A stretch of DNA of 64,000 bases from Flavobacterium sp. N3904. Lineage in GTDB: Bacteria > Bacteroidota > Bacteroidia > Flavobacteriales > Flavobacteriaceae. The translations under genes were made by a program, and so were the position numbers. This document shows positions 24,001 to 28,158 of the stretch, in pieces. Location: assembly GCF_025947305.1 (NCBI RefSeq), contig NZ_CP110009.1:1054001-1118000 (forward strand), in the 5' to 3' direction. Under the pieces are notes generated by a model that was given only the letters and a program-made list of their open reading frames with translations, was not told the origin of the DNA and ran no database searches. Numbering within the stretch: position 1 is the stretch's first letter; each line of letters opens with the position of its first letter.

Positions 24001-24109
24001 TATAAAATTCTTTTACTAGGGATACACAAAAAAGCATACTTTTTATAAAAAAGTGTGTGAAAAGAAATAAAATCGAAAGAACTAATTTATAAAAAGTAGG
24101 TTTTTTCAT
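1..24109 (-). CDS. sprB: Giant gliding adhesin SprB, N-terminal part; C-terminus beyond left edge
   Basis: The minus strand is one reading frame from the ATG at 24109 to base 1 (8,036 codons). I checked it by translating about the first 1,100 codons, the last ~100, and the repeat junctions. The protein starts MKKPTFYKLVLSIL and has a second hydrophobic stretch at about residues 54-72 ending TIVAQ, the likely signal cleavage site. A non-repetitive region follows, with a DUF11-like stretch near residues 490-600. From about residue 850 onward there are dozens of Cys-containing SprB repeats of 83-90 residues, with GxxPYxYS and GxYxxxVTDxxGC-type motifs. SprB of F. johnsoniae (6,497 residues, known) is a cell-surface adhesin moved by the gliding motor and exported by the type IX system. 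This one is longer even though incomplete. Linkage to sprC and sprD supports the name over a generic SprB-repeat adhesin. Confidence 0.9.
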   Translation of the reverse strand, partial: MKKPTFYKLVLSILFLFTHFFIKSMLFCVSLVKEFYNFNTSVFVKSSFYKLQYKVAALLLVFFLLGSGTIVAQEGRKFLPRLAGANIKVQGDVILIGNTVLNKVSSVKGNPNNGDPVQYSPARPIDGVKYLGTVTNQAALTAEANLDNFAGGNNNNFFVEYIDLDTDLSTYNSTSATLFINQKCKKIVFAGLYWSAIYPYDRSVTYNKKYEGSLRDSDFNTIKFKAPGDAAYRDLVADEIIFDGYKYYPPKLKVSDSFKDSPYVCFKDVTSILDKLTDADGEYTVANVRASRGQRDGGGAGGWTLVVVYDTPTLPSKFVSVFDGYEGVNPDVNTPGYLPEITFDVDGFRTLPIGFAVKAYIGVGALEGDQTGMGDTFEILGKKNIPIPAPNPLTGFTEITDVLNPSKNFFNATVTRDGVAVTNRKPKSSNTLGFDIDYVKIPNTNNATLQNDEQGAYLKLTTTGDGYGAFVTTFAVDIIEPIVKLIKEVKDDKNNPIGNTNVKFGDVLFYEINFKNSGSDDVGDKDRNGNPVPFIIKDILPENINFDPASIDLSHAGGATLLSYDPATRTLLFTMPVAQLKQNSPEYQIRFKVQVVADCNELKNACINSIDNRAYVSYIGVYNNDKVFTDESLNSYGCVFVPQATNFLVGIDSCKFTQTMIYCGKDITLVARPGYENYVWSSSPTGVPVLKSGPDAFYTANAAGTYYVFDNTTIFPCKSIKEEITVVDVKNFVNPISDYVNRNPSKGTIDHCQIDGAELPKIFLCSASDQALIQTNLSYNSTAKWEKLDETSCPIPTYPINQECANKNPSCKWNVVGTANDFLAKDAGYYKVTFSFTGGCSIVYYFNVYKNTLDPTVVATNQYCTTPGSIKVNPLIGYEYSLDNAAYQDNPDFLNVALGSHNVKVRLKAGGVGSCEIPVKGPITISPFTMDVEVQNVKQPLCTGDLGSFRIQAKDVRPGYYFSATLNGTLVESVGPIGTINGQNYYDFTGKAPGDYVIRTWTLDGCNDVRTVTINAPIGLKATTAVKPLTCIDGEINVTVQGGVAPYYYSVNSGPFLTSNLIPVVAPGGKYDIVVADSNGLGCKYTIPQITVNATPKPTYNVNKTDILCYGSNTGAINFNLLTNLGAYTIDYSIDGTNFVTNPNFTGLVAGTVYNPVVRYTLDGVNFCKDVLPTITLTGPAAALTASAGVSELSGCGLAPNILDGKIRITNPQGGVPPYQYNFNNPATASDWTSVNDAYKPVGTYTVYIRDKNLCVFPMANVTIDPLPVPPSITTDPVIVFSCDGTATSTVTVNNPPNVNYDYTYSLDGTLNTPPTSNVFVGVPSGPHIIKVGYVLKSVSTFSNLLSENFGYGEDAQSPGINTTFYCFERQVTATQCGTTTEINDGEYSVTAKIVKPFGPWVQPGDHTPQTVPPTPKGRCLVVNLGDRIGTKDVIYQQVIKDIIPFQPINFELYALNLLQIGNGQVDPNLAVALVDASGKEISTFTTGDIPKKNTTAALPIIKIWEKYPKTPITLNPGNNTTLTFIIRSNKSDRNGNDVAIDDIKVYQLPKACASYQDINFTIASNKKFTAQVNTSSNTKCVGSTDGTIEISAQNFDPIAGFEYSKDGITWLKSTTSPVTLTNLAAGSYTPQVRYNAAGACTFPLTLTKIIAPQPIIVKTKQTQATCLPNGGATVDATGTTGGTGAYTIQLVDTVAPFTVTNFPNTLILNNVAPGTYTVVVRDVNSCKPTTDPTITIAGPTSPTANLDPTSTLCFDPATGAIIKGNVTGGVGPYTYTTKFNSGTTSSASATFDGPPFPATFAYNATAVGTYVFEVTGSNGCKAPIITQVINDKLTAVTPVTTALDCDVAPADQAVITGTISGGTAPFVITLTSGTGGTLVQPVGNGNTFTYSNAVAGIYKFQIKDANNCTTTTTGTINALVPITLGSTNTNPKCNGSSDGSIQLNPGGGSGGFTYSNDGITYTNISSYGGLSAGIPYTYYVKDSNKCIKSITVTLTAPAVLTAVAAITTPYTCNGSAVISVTSISGGTGPYNYTLNRGATAVSSNTTGVFNNISVAGSYTVTVTDSGLCPFTTPAMNIVALNPPLNATFVERPISCKATELTSDVTVSITAGTGTGVLKYETIAPSPIIKPQQGSSTLTGLTPGDYTIKVTDANNCFVTGVYKVKDVLPVIVNGSLVSNVSCKGSADGKLTFTVSGNSGVFTYVLKNSLGTTVPIGQSTQTGNVIDYTGLAADTYTITITNPATACTATKALTVASPALALAITPPTITPITCSANATAVINTTGGWGSNSYTVTGTAPVVAAVTQPSKTFSNLAAGDYTASVTDLNGCTVSIAFTIAAKVTPTASIGASDFCYDSTNKATLVVSPNTQANYVYSINGGTSQANGTFANLIPGDYTIRVTDTSTNCSIDLLATIANQVTANTAVTKNLDCTTSPDAVIKVTVGNGYPDYSYRVNTNGGGYSGLPIPLGAGVTSFPYTTTTGAAAATYKFEITDAKGCVIEVTQNISARVSPTVTTTPTNPTCFGGNNGSVLINASSGLAPYTYEVSTVSSTGPFVAMATSLYSGAPAGDYWFRVTDAKSCTVTTAKVTLAAPAVLTAVAAITTPYTCNGSAVISVTSISGGTGPYNYTLNRGATAVSSNTTGVFNNISVAGSYTVTVTDSGLCPFTTPAMNIVALNPPLNATFVERPISCKATELTSDVTVSITAGTGTGVLKYETIAPSPIIKPQQGSSTLTGLTPGDYTIKVTDANNCFVTGVYKVKDVLPVIVNGSLVSNVSCKGSADGKLTFTVSGNSGVFTYVLKNSLGTTVPIGQSTQTGNVIDYTGLAADTYTITITNPATACTATKALTVASPALALAITPPTITPITCSANATAVINTTGGWGSNSYTVTGTAPVVAAVTQPSKTFSNLAAGDYTASVTDLNGCTVSIAFTIAAKVTPTASIGASDFCYDSTNKATLVVSPNTQANYVYSINGGTSQANGTFANLIPGDYTIRVTDTSTNCSIDLLATIANQVTANTAVTKNLDCTTSPDAVIKVTVGNGYPDYSYRVNTNGGGYSGLPIPLGAGVTSFPYTTTTGAAAATYKFEITDAKGCVIEVTQNISARVSPTVTTTPTNPTCFGGNNGSVLINASSGLAPYTYEVSTVSSTGPFVAMATSLYSGAPAGDYWFRVTDAKSCTVTTAKVTLAAPAVLTAVAAITTPYTCNGSAVISVTSISGGTGPYNYTLNRGATAVSSNTTGVFNNISVAGSYTVTVTDSGLCPFTTPAMNIVALNPPLNATFVERPISCKATELTSDVTVSITAGTGTGVLKYETIAPSPIIKPQQGSSTLTGLTPGDYTIKVTDANNCFVTGVYKVKDVLPVIVNGSLVSNVSCKGSADGKLTFTVSGNSGVFTYVLKNSLGTTVPIGQSTQTGNVIDYTGLAADTYTITITNPATACTATKALTVASPALALAITPPTITPITCSANATAVINTTGGWGSNSYTVTGTAPVVAAVTQPSKTFSNLAAGDYTASVTDLNGCTVSIAFTIAAKVTPTASIGASDFCYDSTNKATLVVSPNTQANYVYSINGGTSQANGTFANLIPGDYTIRVTDTSTNCSIDLLATIANQVTANTAVTKNLDCTTSPDAVIKVTVGNGYPDYSYRVNTNGGGYSGLPIPLGAGVTSFPYTTTTGAAAATYKFEITDAKGCVIEVTQNISARVSPTVTTTPTNPTCFGGNNGSVLINASSGLAPYTYEVSTVSSTGPFVAMATSLYSGAPAGDYWFRVTDAKSCTVTTAKVTLAAPAVLTAVAAITTPYTCNGSAVISVTSISGGTGPYNYTLNRGATAVSSNTTGVFNNISVAGSYTVTVTDSGLCPFTTPAMNIVALNPPLNATFVERPISCKATELTSDVTVSITAGTGTGVLKYETIAPSPIIKPQQGSSTLTGLTPGDYTIKVTDANNCFVTGVYKVKDVLPVIVNGSLVSNVSCKGSADGKLTFTVSGNSGVFTYVLKNSLGTTVPIGQSTQTGNVIDYTGLAADTYTITITNPATACTATKALTVIEPTVVAITGTTASKVFCTKPISTITVTATGGTSPLAYAVVKHLVVPVPGDYQSSNVFNKDTTVDGLSYDVYVKDKNGCPAPMGTATVVSDPLPTVTASAVGQCLGTGTYTITATPGPTVFGTPTYSLNGGSFGLSNTFTITTANNYTVTIRDGNGCTAPSNVVAVAPKLTLSGILDKDITCAFTAPFTSNDAQITLTAAGGTGSYTYTSIPASGTFAGNVFTTNTAGSYTFSITDASGCSVATTAGISVTIPVNPVIDNTVLPGAIGVTQTGSINCNGEATASIAIAIDNTKGVAPFVFIVERTSPTYNNYGTQTSGLTAGDYTVTVTDAKGCTDTEDIIITEPTTIVVLHHELPITCGALGVSKGSIIIDKITDGVSAIGGSGGTGPYNYFVTGVNGYSQSELNNTGTTSITFNVVDFGLYQINVVDANGCTKIVQNVLVASPPDDLDISVVSPPADCSTPGSATVSIGALSSITGTGPFYFRIYTGPGVVYNALDPTWIPEAPLLSKQATFTNLIPGVTYTFMVYDADAAHGGTGSGCYYYETSTVPIPTNSLITVNPLVANNITCKGAANGNVTFTINHPYGVATPVTYQIYNSQTASAVGAIVSDIVPASGILVVNNFGVLPFGNYFVLVKEDVGATHAGCSFATVPFDITEAAFDLTINATISKQPNTCNLTAGIITANASGGKVVLADPTDLTIIPIPYLYQITTVNVQPAVADLNWNASNTFTGLAANTYYIWVKDAYNCIKMVSKTLINDTPPTITPQTPPCFVAGLNINLDLSTFSAFTIGSPTYSINGSSFQSSPNFTISAPGSYTLAIKDGNGCIAPTPYVVRDEIVSGLSITKQLDCTVGTEDATIHGDVAGGFGSGTYSYTVKIGSGAFGVSVPIVGTTFDYSAATPDTYTFVITDGTCSVTETIVVDPKVPTVFTTTVVDVKCFGDSTGSISVDVTSGEGPYEYKLTGGPVSYAYQDSNQFNLLTAATTYIVTVRSKGNLCEYANAPITVAQPTQLAVDVPIIAPLTCGAGNVAQAATVTLNATPLTGTGPYEYSFNGGAYGTVKIFTVNDTGSDQLAIPYKVKDSNNCEVLGTVDIFKLNPPVFNLPAFTQSTVTCLAPTSDVTVIRTNGVGTLTYETIAPSPMIVNNGASNVFFGLIPGDYVFRVTDSNFCTDQVSYKVIDVTKIDLQVTSKTDVICNGSATGTATLAVIGFGTGVGTYSCTINGVPFPLVAPNGNTSPTISLTGLAANTYLIRVTDDETTCFSEQTITINNPTLPLSRTISVTPLTCASNGAVTIAGIGGWGNYTYTLTPPVGPIVTNTTGVFDNLSDTTGAYTIMVTDANGCNTVADNFTLLVPVNPTATIDVTSDYCYDGTNAATLVVNATSASTFVVTPFEYSIDNGVTFQVSNTFNNVTPGSYDVVVKDAFGCTSVATNTVIKPQLFATAVKTKEVTCIAPTNGTIKITATGGYGPYTYKVSSDNGVTFSAVGTAFINPTDTDYSVAAAGSYVFEITDSKGCQFTTTPAVIMVDPTPVSLVASDIAITAVDCNGAQGTNNNGTITVTLNPLNNNPNYTYTLTPAAPGLPLTQTTPVFIGLAPGTYDVTVTSGRGCVSLPVGVTIATPVAVTASASAPAFSCAVDPTKTVVTVIGGGGTGTYTYSADGTNYFATNTFDLVDNGAVQNPTYFVKDSNGCVQSTILTTAVNPLPKLISVIATNGPAMDCLNNQQQMNVVITGGSNVPSPFTYQAYQDGVAVGPITAVVGNSFVYNALSAGSYYEFKVFDNNTTCSLTSTTYDVPLFNTINVVATTAANVKCTNETNGAIEINVTGYSGTYDYQVYDGVNPLPLTTGSHDTATSNPFVIPFGLGAGNTYTVKVIETAFPSCTTTSNVVIITEPTLPLSRTISVTPLTCASNGAVTIAGIGGWGNYTYTLTPPVGPIVTNTTGVFDNLSDTTGAYTIMVTDANGCNTVADNFTLLVPVNPTATIDVTSDYCYDGTNAATLVVNATSASTFVVTPFEYSIDNGVTFQVSNTFNNVTPGSYDVVVKDAFGCTSVATNTVIKPQLFATAVKTKEVTCIAPTNGTIKITATGGYGPYTYKVSSDNGVTFSAVGTAFINPTDTDYSVAAAGSYVFEITDSKGCQFTTTPAVIMVDPTPVSLVASDIAITAVDCNGAQGTNNNGTITVTLNPLNNNPNYTYTLTPAAPGLPLTQTTPVFIGLAPGTYDVTVTSGRGCVSLPVGVTIATPVAVTASASAPAFSCAVDPTKTVVTVIGGGGTGTYTYSADGTNYFATNTFDLVDNGAVQNPTYFVKDSNGCVQSTILTTAVNPLPKLISVIATNGPAMDCLNNQQQMNVVITGGSNVPSPFTYQAYQDGVAVGPITAVVGNSFVYNALSAGSYYEFKVFDNNTTCSLTSTTYDVPLFNTINVVATTAANVKCTNETNGAIEINVTGYSGTYDYQVYDGVNPLPLTTGSHDTATSNPFVIPFGLGAGNTYTVKVIETAFPSCTTTSNVVIITEPTLPLSRTISVTPLTCASNGAVTIAGIGGWGNYTYTLTPPVGPIVTNTTGVFDNLSDTTGAYTIMVTDANGCNTVADNFTLLVPVNPTATIDVTSDYCYDGTNAATLVVNATSASTFVVTPFEYSIDNGVTFQVSNTFNNVTPGSYDVVVKDAFGCTSVATNTVIKPQLFATAVKTKEVTCIAPTNGTIKITATGGYGPYTYKVSSDNGVTFSAVGTAFINPTDTDYSVAAAGSYVFEITDSKGCQFTTTPAVIMVDPTPVSLVASDIAITAVDCNGAQGTNNNGTITVTLNPLNNNPNYTYTLTPAAPGLPLTQTTPVFIGLAPGTYDVTVTSGRGCVSLPVGVTIATPVAVTASASAPAFSCAVDPTKTVVTVIGGGGTGTYTYSADGTNYFATNTFDLVDNGAVQNPTYFVKDSNGCVQSTILTTAVNPLPKLISVIATNGPAMDCLNNQQQMNVVITGGSNVPSPFTYQAYQDGVAVGPITAVVGNSFVYNALSAGSYYEFKVFDNNTTCSLTSTTYDVPLFNTINVVATTAANVKCTNETNGAIEINVTGYSGTYDYQVYDGVNPLPLTTGSHDTATSNPFVIPFGLGAGNTYTVKVIETAFPSCTTTSNVVIITEPALLDLSAVITVVNQNCNNFGATITVPSTSVKDGTPGYTYAFVPSGSSPLGLYTSSNTKAIVTSQIAPLFDAIDVYVQDANLCTAMQTVNISVDPLPTVTATVASQCANAAGYTINVVGTGVGTLEYSLDGNSFQNTTSFNVSTPGSYTVTIRDANQCTATSVVPAIILKPLGLQGVVSKPRSCNALPDGEITLTASDGSGLPNYEYSIGAGAYGPSNVFSNLAAGTYTLNVRDTGTPLPFCVQSVQVIIDAPTLVTGMVLTPLAVSCQGSSDGSITVALDPSTLTVNNNPDYNYSLTGTTLNPLPLGVAVSRPNQLSNVFDNLEAGTYTITTTSSRGCPDSKTITVNEPATIVVPAPVVVDYGCSVATPSNTLNLATITVNPPTGGSGTYPIYEFVKGATIVQSGASNVFTQTDLSGGTFTINVYDTKGCVGTTTATINPFVSIDFAATAINVTKAITCVNDEEIQVNVATTGTKVPMPTLIYNVKGLSAGSTYNVTDPIPTGVFTGLTVGDYMVTVTNPETGCAIQKIHYVNEPNTFDLNVVNKSDVVCYGSNEGSVEFNFIDRSPLPTDESGPYSYIIKDASGAIVRTGNSTNAAPELITGLIAGTYSITATLTSPTSPQCTTEIRSFTINQPTQALAITETHTAITCANNDGSISVSAIGGWPGDYVFQLEETTSGIISPWSATTDFNGLIAGNYIVKVRDNQTSLNSTFCERQVPISLVNPTPITATIIVDKPMLTCFGETNATITVNTVNGGSGVYNYSLEATYPNGTVTLDGPQPSNVFINLGAASYKAIVTDTWNCSANTNTLVIAQPTVVSASLVKTSVQTCLSPATLILSAVGGTGPYTYSADPNFATVLGSFANSTP
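2603..8194 (-). repeat. Tandem block A in sprB: three copies of a 1,863-bp unit
   Basis: The sequence beginning AGGTTCCGTAATAATC at 2603 recurs at 4466 and 6329, exactly 1,863 bp apart, and the homology ends at 8194. The copies appear identical wherever I compared them. The unit equals 621 codons and keeps the sprB frame. It covers about residues 5305-7169 and holds seven SprB repeats, counted by their conserved cysteine segments. Confidence 0.93.
12002..18130 (-). repeat. Tandem block B in sprB: about 3.4 copies of a 1,782-bp unit
   Basis: Copies begin at 12002, 13784, 15566 and 17348 (AACTGTTAATGCTTTTG), exactly 1,782 bp (594 codons) apart. The fourth copy is partial: it begins to diverge near 18085 and is lost by about 18130. 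Each full unit encodes seven SprB repeats and covers about residues 1993-4036. Position 12773 and its equivalents (14555, 16337, 18119) read A, C, A, C, which is a synonymous alanine change. Confidence 0.93.
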
Positions 24110-24416
24110 GGTATATATTTTTTAAAGTATCTCTATTAAAAAAGCTTTTGGCGGGCCATGAAGCAATTTAATAGAAAACTAGTTTTTAATGAATTGTTGA
24201 ATTTTTAACATAAATAATCCAAAATGTACTTTTATTTGTTAAAAAACATTCCTGACATTCTGTTTTTGTTTCTTTTATTGCCTTTAAAATTTTTAATTTT
24301 TTTCTAAATATAATCGACGAAAAGCATAAATAATCGTTTAAGGGTTTAAAAATAAACATTTTATAGGAATAACAAATACTATTCCAAAATATTTATTTAA
24401 CAAAACATTTACAATT
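24110..24416. other. Intergenic region between sprD and sprB
   Basis: This is 307 bp of very AT-rich sequence. I see no convincing TAnnTTTG box on the minus strand and no GC-rich terminator hairpin, so read-through from sprD into sprB is likely. It may be a long leader or an RNA-processing region. Nothing coding is seen in it. Confidence 0.5.
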
Positions 24417-27400
24417 TTATTTTTCAATCTTAACAATTACCATTTTACCATTATACGGTTTAGTTCCTTTGGCCTCCAACGCTTGCGTAGCCTCTTCCAA
24501 CATTTCAAACTTTTCTTGATAAATAAAATATTTACTTGAACTTGCATCATAGAAGAAATTCACCTCTTTTTGTCCAGCAGCAACAGTTTTGGTCACAAAG
24601 GCATCTCTTTTTTGTACGTCACTATGAACGGCCAATATCATATAATAACCACTTTCAACATTTTTATTATTTTTAATAATCTGCATATTAGTTTGATTAT
24701 CTCCAAAATCAAAATCAGCAGCAGTAAGTGGTGTGGTACTTACTTTTGTTGTTTCTTTGATTCGTTTCAAAGTAGCCAAATCCTGATTGTAACGGTCTTG
24801 ATCATTTAATGATGCGGCACGTTTAATTCTACGTTTTTTCTCAATTTCGGTTTCGACCTTAATTTGTTCCAATGTTGTAATCAAAGCTGCATTGGATTGC
24901 TCCGCTTTTATTTGTTCTGCTTTTAAAGCATCTATAGTTTTTAAATAATTTTGATTGATCAAATCATTTTTTGGTGCTTTTTTAAGTCTTTCATTATACA
25001 GTCTATTGAACTCCGCTAAAGATTCGTTTTGAGCTTTATTCACCTCTGCGATTTGTGCTCTAATTGATTCTAACTCACTATTTTCAGCAGCTGTACTTTT
25101 GAATTCAACAGTAGTTTTGACAATTCCTTTATCGCTCAAGTCATTTTCTTCTCTTAATTCTTTTAACGCTTTTTCTTTATTTGCGACAGAAACATCCAAT
25201 CGGGATAATAATTGTTGTTGTTTCTTTTTAGAATCCTCAAGAATTTTTGTCAAATTATCCATAGATTTTCCAGTCTCATCTTTCGGCATTGCATCAGCTC
25301 TTGCTTTTGCAAGGGCTTCAATAGCTAATTTTGCAGCAGCAGCTTCTTCAATTTTATCTTGCTCCGCTTGAGCTGCAGCATCTGCTTTGGCTTTTGCATC
25401 GGCAGCCAGTTTTGCAGCAAGAGCAGCATCCGCTTTGGCTTTATTATCAGCAGCCAATTTCGCAGCAGCATCAGCATCGGCTTTCGCATCGGCAGCCAGT
25501 TTTGCAGCAAGAGCAGCATCCGCTTTGGCTTTATTATCAGCAGCCAATTTCGCAGCAGCATCAGCATCAGCTTTGGCTTTCGCATCGGCAGCCAGTTTTG
25601 CAGCAAGAGCAGCATCAGCTTTGGCTTTATTATCAGCAGCCAATTTCGCAGCAGCATCGGCATCCGCTTTGGCTTTTGCATCGGCAGCCAGTTTAGCAGC
25701 AAGAGCGGCATCAGCTTTGGCTTTATTATCAGCAGCCAATTTCGCAGCGGCATCAGCATCAGCTTTAGCTTTTGCATCGGCAGCTAGTTTTTCTGCTAGT
25801 GCAGCATCAGCTTTGGCTTTATTATCAGCAGCCAATTTCGCAGCAGCATCGGCATCCGTTTTGGCTTTTGCATCGGCAGCCAGTTTAGCAGCAAGAGCGG
25901 CATCAGCTTTGGCTTTATTATCAGCAGCCAATTTCGCAGCGGCATCAGCATCAGCTTTGGCTTTTGCATCGGCAGCTAGTTTTGCAGCAGCATCGGCATC
26001 CGCTTTGGCTTTATTATCAGCGGCCAATTTCGCAGCGGCATCAGCATCCGCTTTGGCTTTATTATCAGCAGCCAATTTCGTAGCAGCATCGGCATCCGCT
26101 TTGGCTTTCGCATCGGCAGCCAGTTTTGCAGCAAGAGCGGCATCAGCTTTGGCTTTATTATCGGCAACCAATTTCGCAGCAGCATCAGCATCCGCTTTGG
26201 CTTTTGCATCGGCAGCTAATTTTTCTGCTTGAGCGGCATCCGCTTTGGCTTTATTATCGGCGGCCAATTTCGCAGCGGCATCAGCATCAGCTTTGGCTTT
26301 TGCATCGGCAGCTAATTTTTCTGCCTGAGCGGCATCCGCTTTCACTTTATTATCCGCAGCCAATTTCGCAGCGGCATCAGCATCAGCTTTGGCTTTTGCA
26401 TCGGCAGCTAATTTTTCTGCCTGAGCGGCATCGGCTTTGGCTTTATTATCGGCAACCAATTTCGCAACGGCATCAGCATCCGCTTTGGCTTTTGCATCGG
26501 CAGCTAATTTTTCTGCCTGAGCGGCATCGGCTTTGGCTTTATTATCGGCAGCCAATTTCGCAGCAGCGTCAGCTTTGGCATCAGCAGCAAGCTTTGCAGC
26601 GAGAGCGGCATCGGCTTTCGCTTTATTGTCAGCGGCCAATTTAGCTTGAGCAATTGCATCTGCTTTAGCCTTATTATCTGCAGCAAGTTTTGCAGCAGCA
26701 TCTGCATCAGCTTTTACTTTAGAATCAACAGTTAGTTTTGCTTTGGCTTTTGCATCGGCTTTGGCCTGGGCATCAGCAGCCAATTTTGCTTCGGCAGCCA
26801 ATTTTGCATTTGATTCAGCAAGTGCTTTTGCTTTTGCATCTGCTATAAGTTTAGCCGATGCATCTGCATCCGCTTTTGCTTTTGCATCTGCAGCAAGTTT
26901 AGTTTTATTAACAGGAGCGTCTGTTTTTTTAGCAGCAGCAACTAATGCAGCGGCAGCGGCAGCATCTGCTTTAGCTTTATTATTCGCAGCCAGTTTGGCT
27001 TTGTTTTGAGCAATAACAGCATCTGATTTAGCTTTTGCATCAGCAGCCAATTTAGCTCTCGCAGCAACAGCATCCGCTCTGGTTTGAGCAGCTGCAGCAA
27101 GTTTAGCTTTAGATTCAGCAGCTGCTTGAGCTTTTGCAGCACTTGCATCAGCGACAGTTTTGGTATCTGCTTTAGGTTTGGCAACTACTTTTGGTCGCGT
27201 ATCTGCAGGAGGTATAATAGAACCTTCTTCTTCATCGTCACCATAATCATATTTGTTGTTTTTTAGCTTATATGCCAAAACAATTACATGGGAAGCCCCT
27301 AGATCTGAAATTGTACCCAATCCCATACCGTAAGAATATTCTAAGGCTATATTTTGGGTTATATTAAATCCTAATCCGGCTGATACACCCAATACAGAAT

Positions 27401-28157
27401 TGTATCCAGCTTGTGCCCATATTCCTTTAGGAATAGTAAACATTGCTGATCCTGAAATTACTGTTTGATCTTTATTTAATTCCGTTTTTACAATTCCTGA
27501 GAATTTACTTTTGTCAAAAAAACCATAAGAATCAATAAATCCCGTATACATTACATGGGCTTCTATTCCTTGATTGGGATCATCTTTTAATAATCCTGAA
27601 GAAAAATTATAAGTAACCAAATTATTTAAACCAAGACCAAAATCTAAAAAAGCAGTACCATAATTGATACCAGGCGTAATGGCTATTTGTGTGTTGGATG
27701 GAAAATTTTGTAAAGATGGATCTGATGGATCTCCAGGATTTGAATTGTTTAGCCCGCTTCTATAAGCACTTAAATTAATTCCGAAAGTTAGATTACTGTC
27801 TTCCTGAAGCAGTAAATTGTGAGAAAAATTGGCGACCAAACCAAAAGTTGAAAAAGCCCCATAAGTTTGTTGAAAAACACCAAGTGCCACACCATCATTT
27901 TCTCTAAAACGCCCTGAATAACTCAATAAATAGGTTTTGGGAGCACCTTCAAAACCTGCCCATTGTGTTTTGTTAAACAACGTTATGTAAGCACTCTGTT
28001 GCCTAACAAAACTGAAAGTAGGATTGATGATAAATGAATTAAATTTTAAAGAGTTTCCTGGTGGGATAACATAAGACACAACACCATCTTCCTGCTGCGC
28101 ATAGAAAGTTTGTATGATACAAAAGAAAAAGAAAACACTTAAATAAAATTTTTTCAT
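24417..28157 (-). CDS. sprD: SprD-like PorP/SprF family membrane protein with long Ala/Lys/Asp repeat and SPOR-like end
   Basis: The start is the ATG at 28157 (MKKFYLSVFFFFCIIQTFYAQ, a good signal peptide), 1 bp after the sprC TAG, rather than an upstream TTG; this gives 1,246 aa. Residues about 25-310 resemble the type IX PorP/SprF outer-membrane family. Residues about 322-962 are a low-complexity coiled-coil-prone run built from AAKLAADNKAKADA and LAADAKAKADADA blocks. A further coiled-coil region follows. The end (GYYMILAVHSD ... KYFIYQEKFEMLEEA ... YNGKMVIVKIEK) looks like a SPOR domain. In F. johnsoniae sprD lies between sprC and sprB and is needed for spreading. The likely role is as an outer-membrane partner for SprC/SprB export with a periplasm-spanning arm; that arm role is inference. 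Confidence 0.8.
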   Translation of the reverse strand: MKKFYLSVFFFFCIIQTFYAQQEDGVVSYVIPPGNSLKFNSFIINPTFSFVRQQSAYITLFNKTQWAGFEGAPKTYLLSYSGRFRENDGVALGVFQQTYGAFSTFGLVANFSHNLLLQEDSNLTFGINLSAYRSGLNNSNPGDPSDPSLQNFPSNTQIAITPGINYGTAFLDFGLGLNNLVTYNFSSGLLKDDPNQGIEAHVMYTGFIDSYGFFDKSKFSGIVKTELNKDQTVISGSAMFTIPKGIWAQAGYNSVLGVSAGLGFNITQNIALEYSYGMGLGTISDLGASHVIVLAYKLKNNKYDYGDDEEEGSIIPPADTRPKVVAKPKADTKTVADASAAKAQAAAESKAKLAAAAQTRADAVAARAKLAADAKAKSDAVIAQNKAKLAANNKAKADAAAAAALVAAAKKTDAPVNKTKLAADAKAKADADASAKLIADAKAKALAESNAKLAAEAKLAADAQAKADAKAKAKLTVDSKVKADADAAAKLAADNKAKADAIAQAKLAADNKAKADAALAAKLAADAKADAAAKLAADNKAKADAAQAEKLAADAKAKADADAVAKLVADNKAKADAAQAEKLAADAKAKADADAAAKLAADNKVKADAAQAEKLAADAKAKADADAAAKLAADNKAKADAAQAEKLAADAKAKADADAAAKLVADNKAKADAALAAKLAADAKAKADADAATKLAADNKAKADADAAAKLAADNKAKADADAAAKLAADAKAKADADAAAKLAADNKAKADAALAAKLAADAKAKTDADAAAKLAADNKAKADAALAEKLAADAKAKADADAAAKLAADNKAKADAALAAKLAADAKAKADADAAAKLAADNKAKADAALAAKLAADAKAKADADAAAKLAADNKAKADAALAAKLAADAKADADAAAKLAADNKAKADAALAAKLAADAKAKADAAAQAEQDKIEEAAAAKLAIEALAKARADAMPKDETGKSMDNLTKILEDSKKKQQQLLSRLDVSVANKEKALKELREENDLSDKGIVKTTVEFKSTAAENSELESIRAQIAEVNKAQNESLAEFNRLYNERLKKAPKNDLINQNYLKTIDALKAEQIKAEQSNAALITTLEQIKVETEIEKKRRIKRAASLNDQDRYNQDLATLKRIKETTKVSTTPLTAADFDFGDNQTNMQIIKNNKNVESGYYMILAVHSDVQKRDAFVTKTVAAGQKEVNFFYDASSSKYFIYQEKFEMLEEATQALEAKGTKPYNGKMVIVKIEK
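25270..27190 (-). repeat. Low-complexity tandem repeat coding for Ala/Lys/Asp in sprD
   Basis: About 1.9 kb of imperfect repeats with a roughly 96-bp higher-order period (32 residues, two alternating 14-18 residue blocks). The composition keeps several other frames open on both strands. Those frames are by-products of the repeat. Confidence 0.8.
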
Positions 28158-28158
28158 A

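Noticed and set aside
25325..26707. Long plus-strand frames (up to 281 codons) rich in Ala/Ser or Gln/Leu/His
   Set aside because: They are caused by the low-complexity Ala/Lys/Asp repeat of sprD, whose codons leave other frames free of stops. There is no independent start signal.
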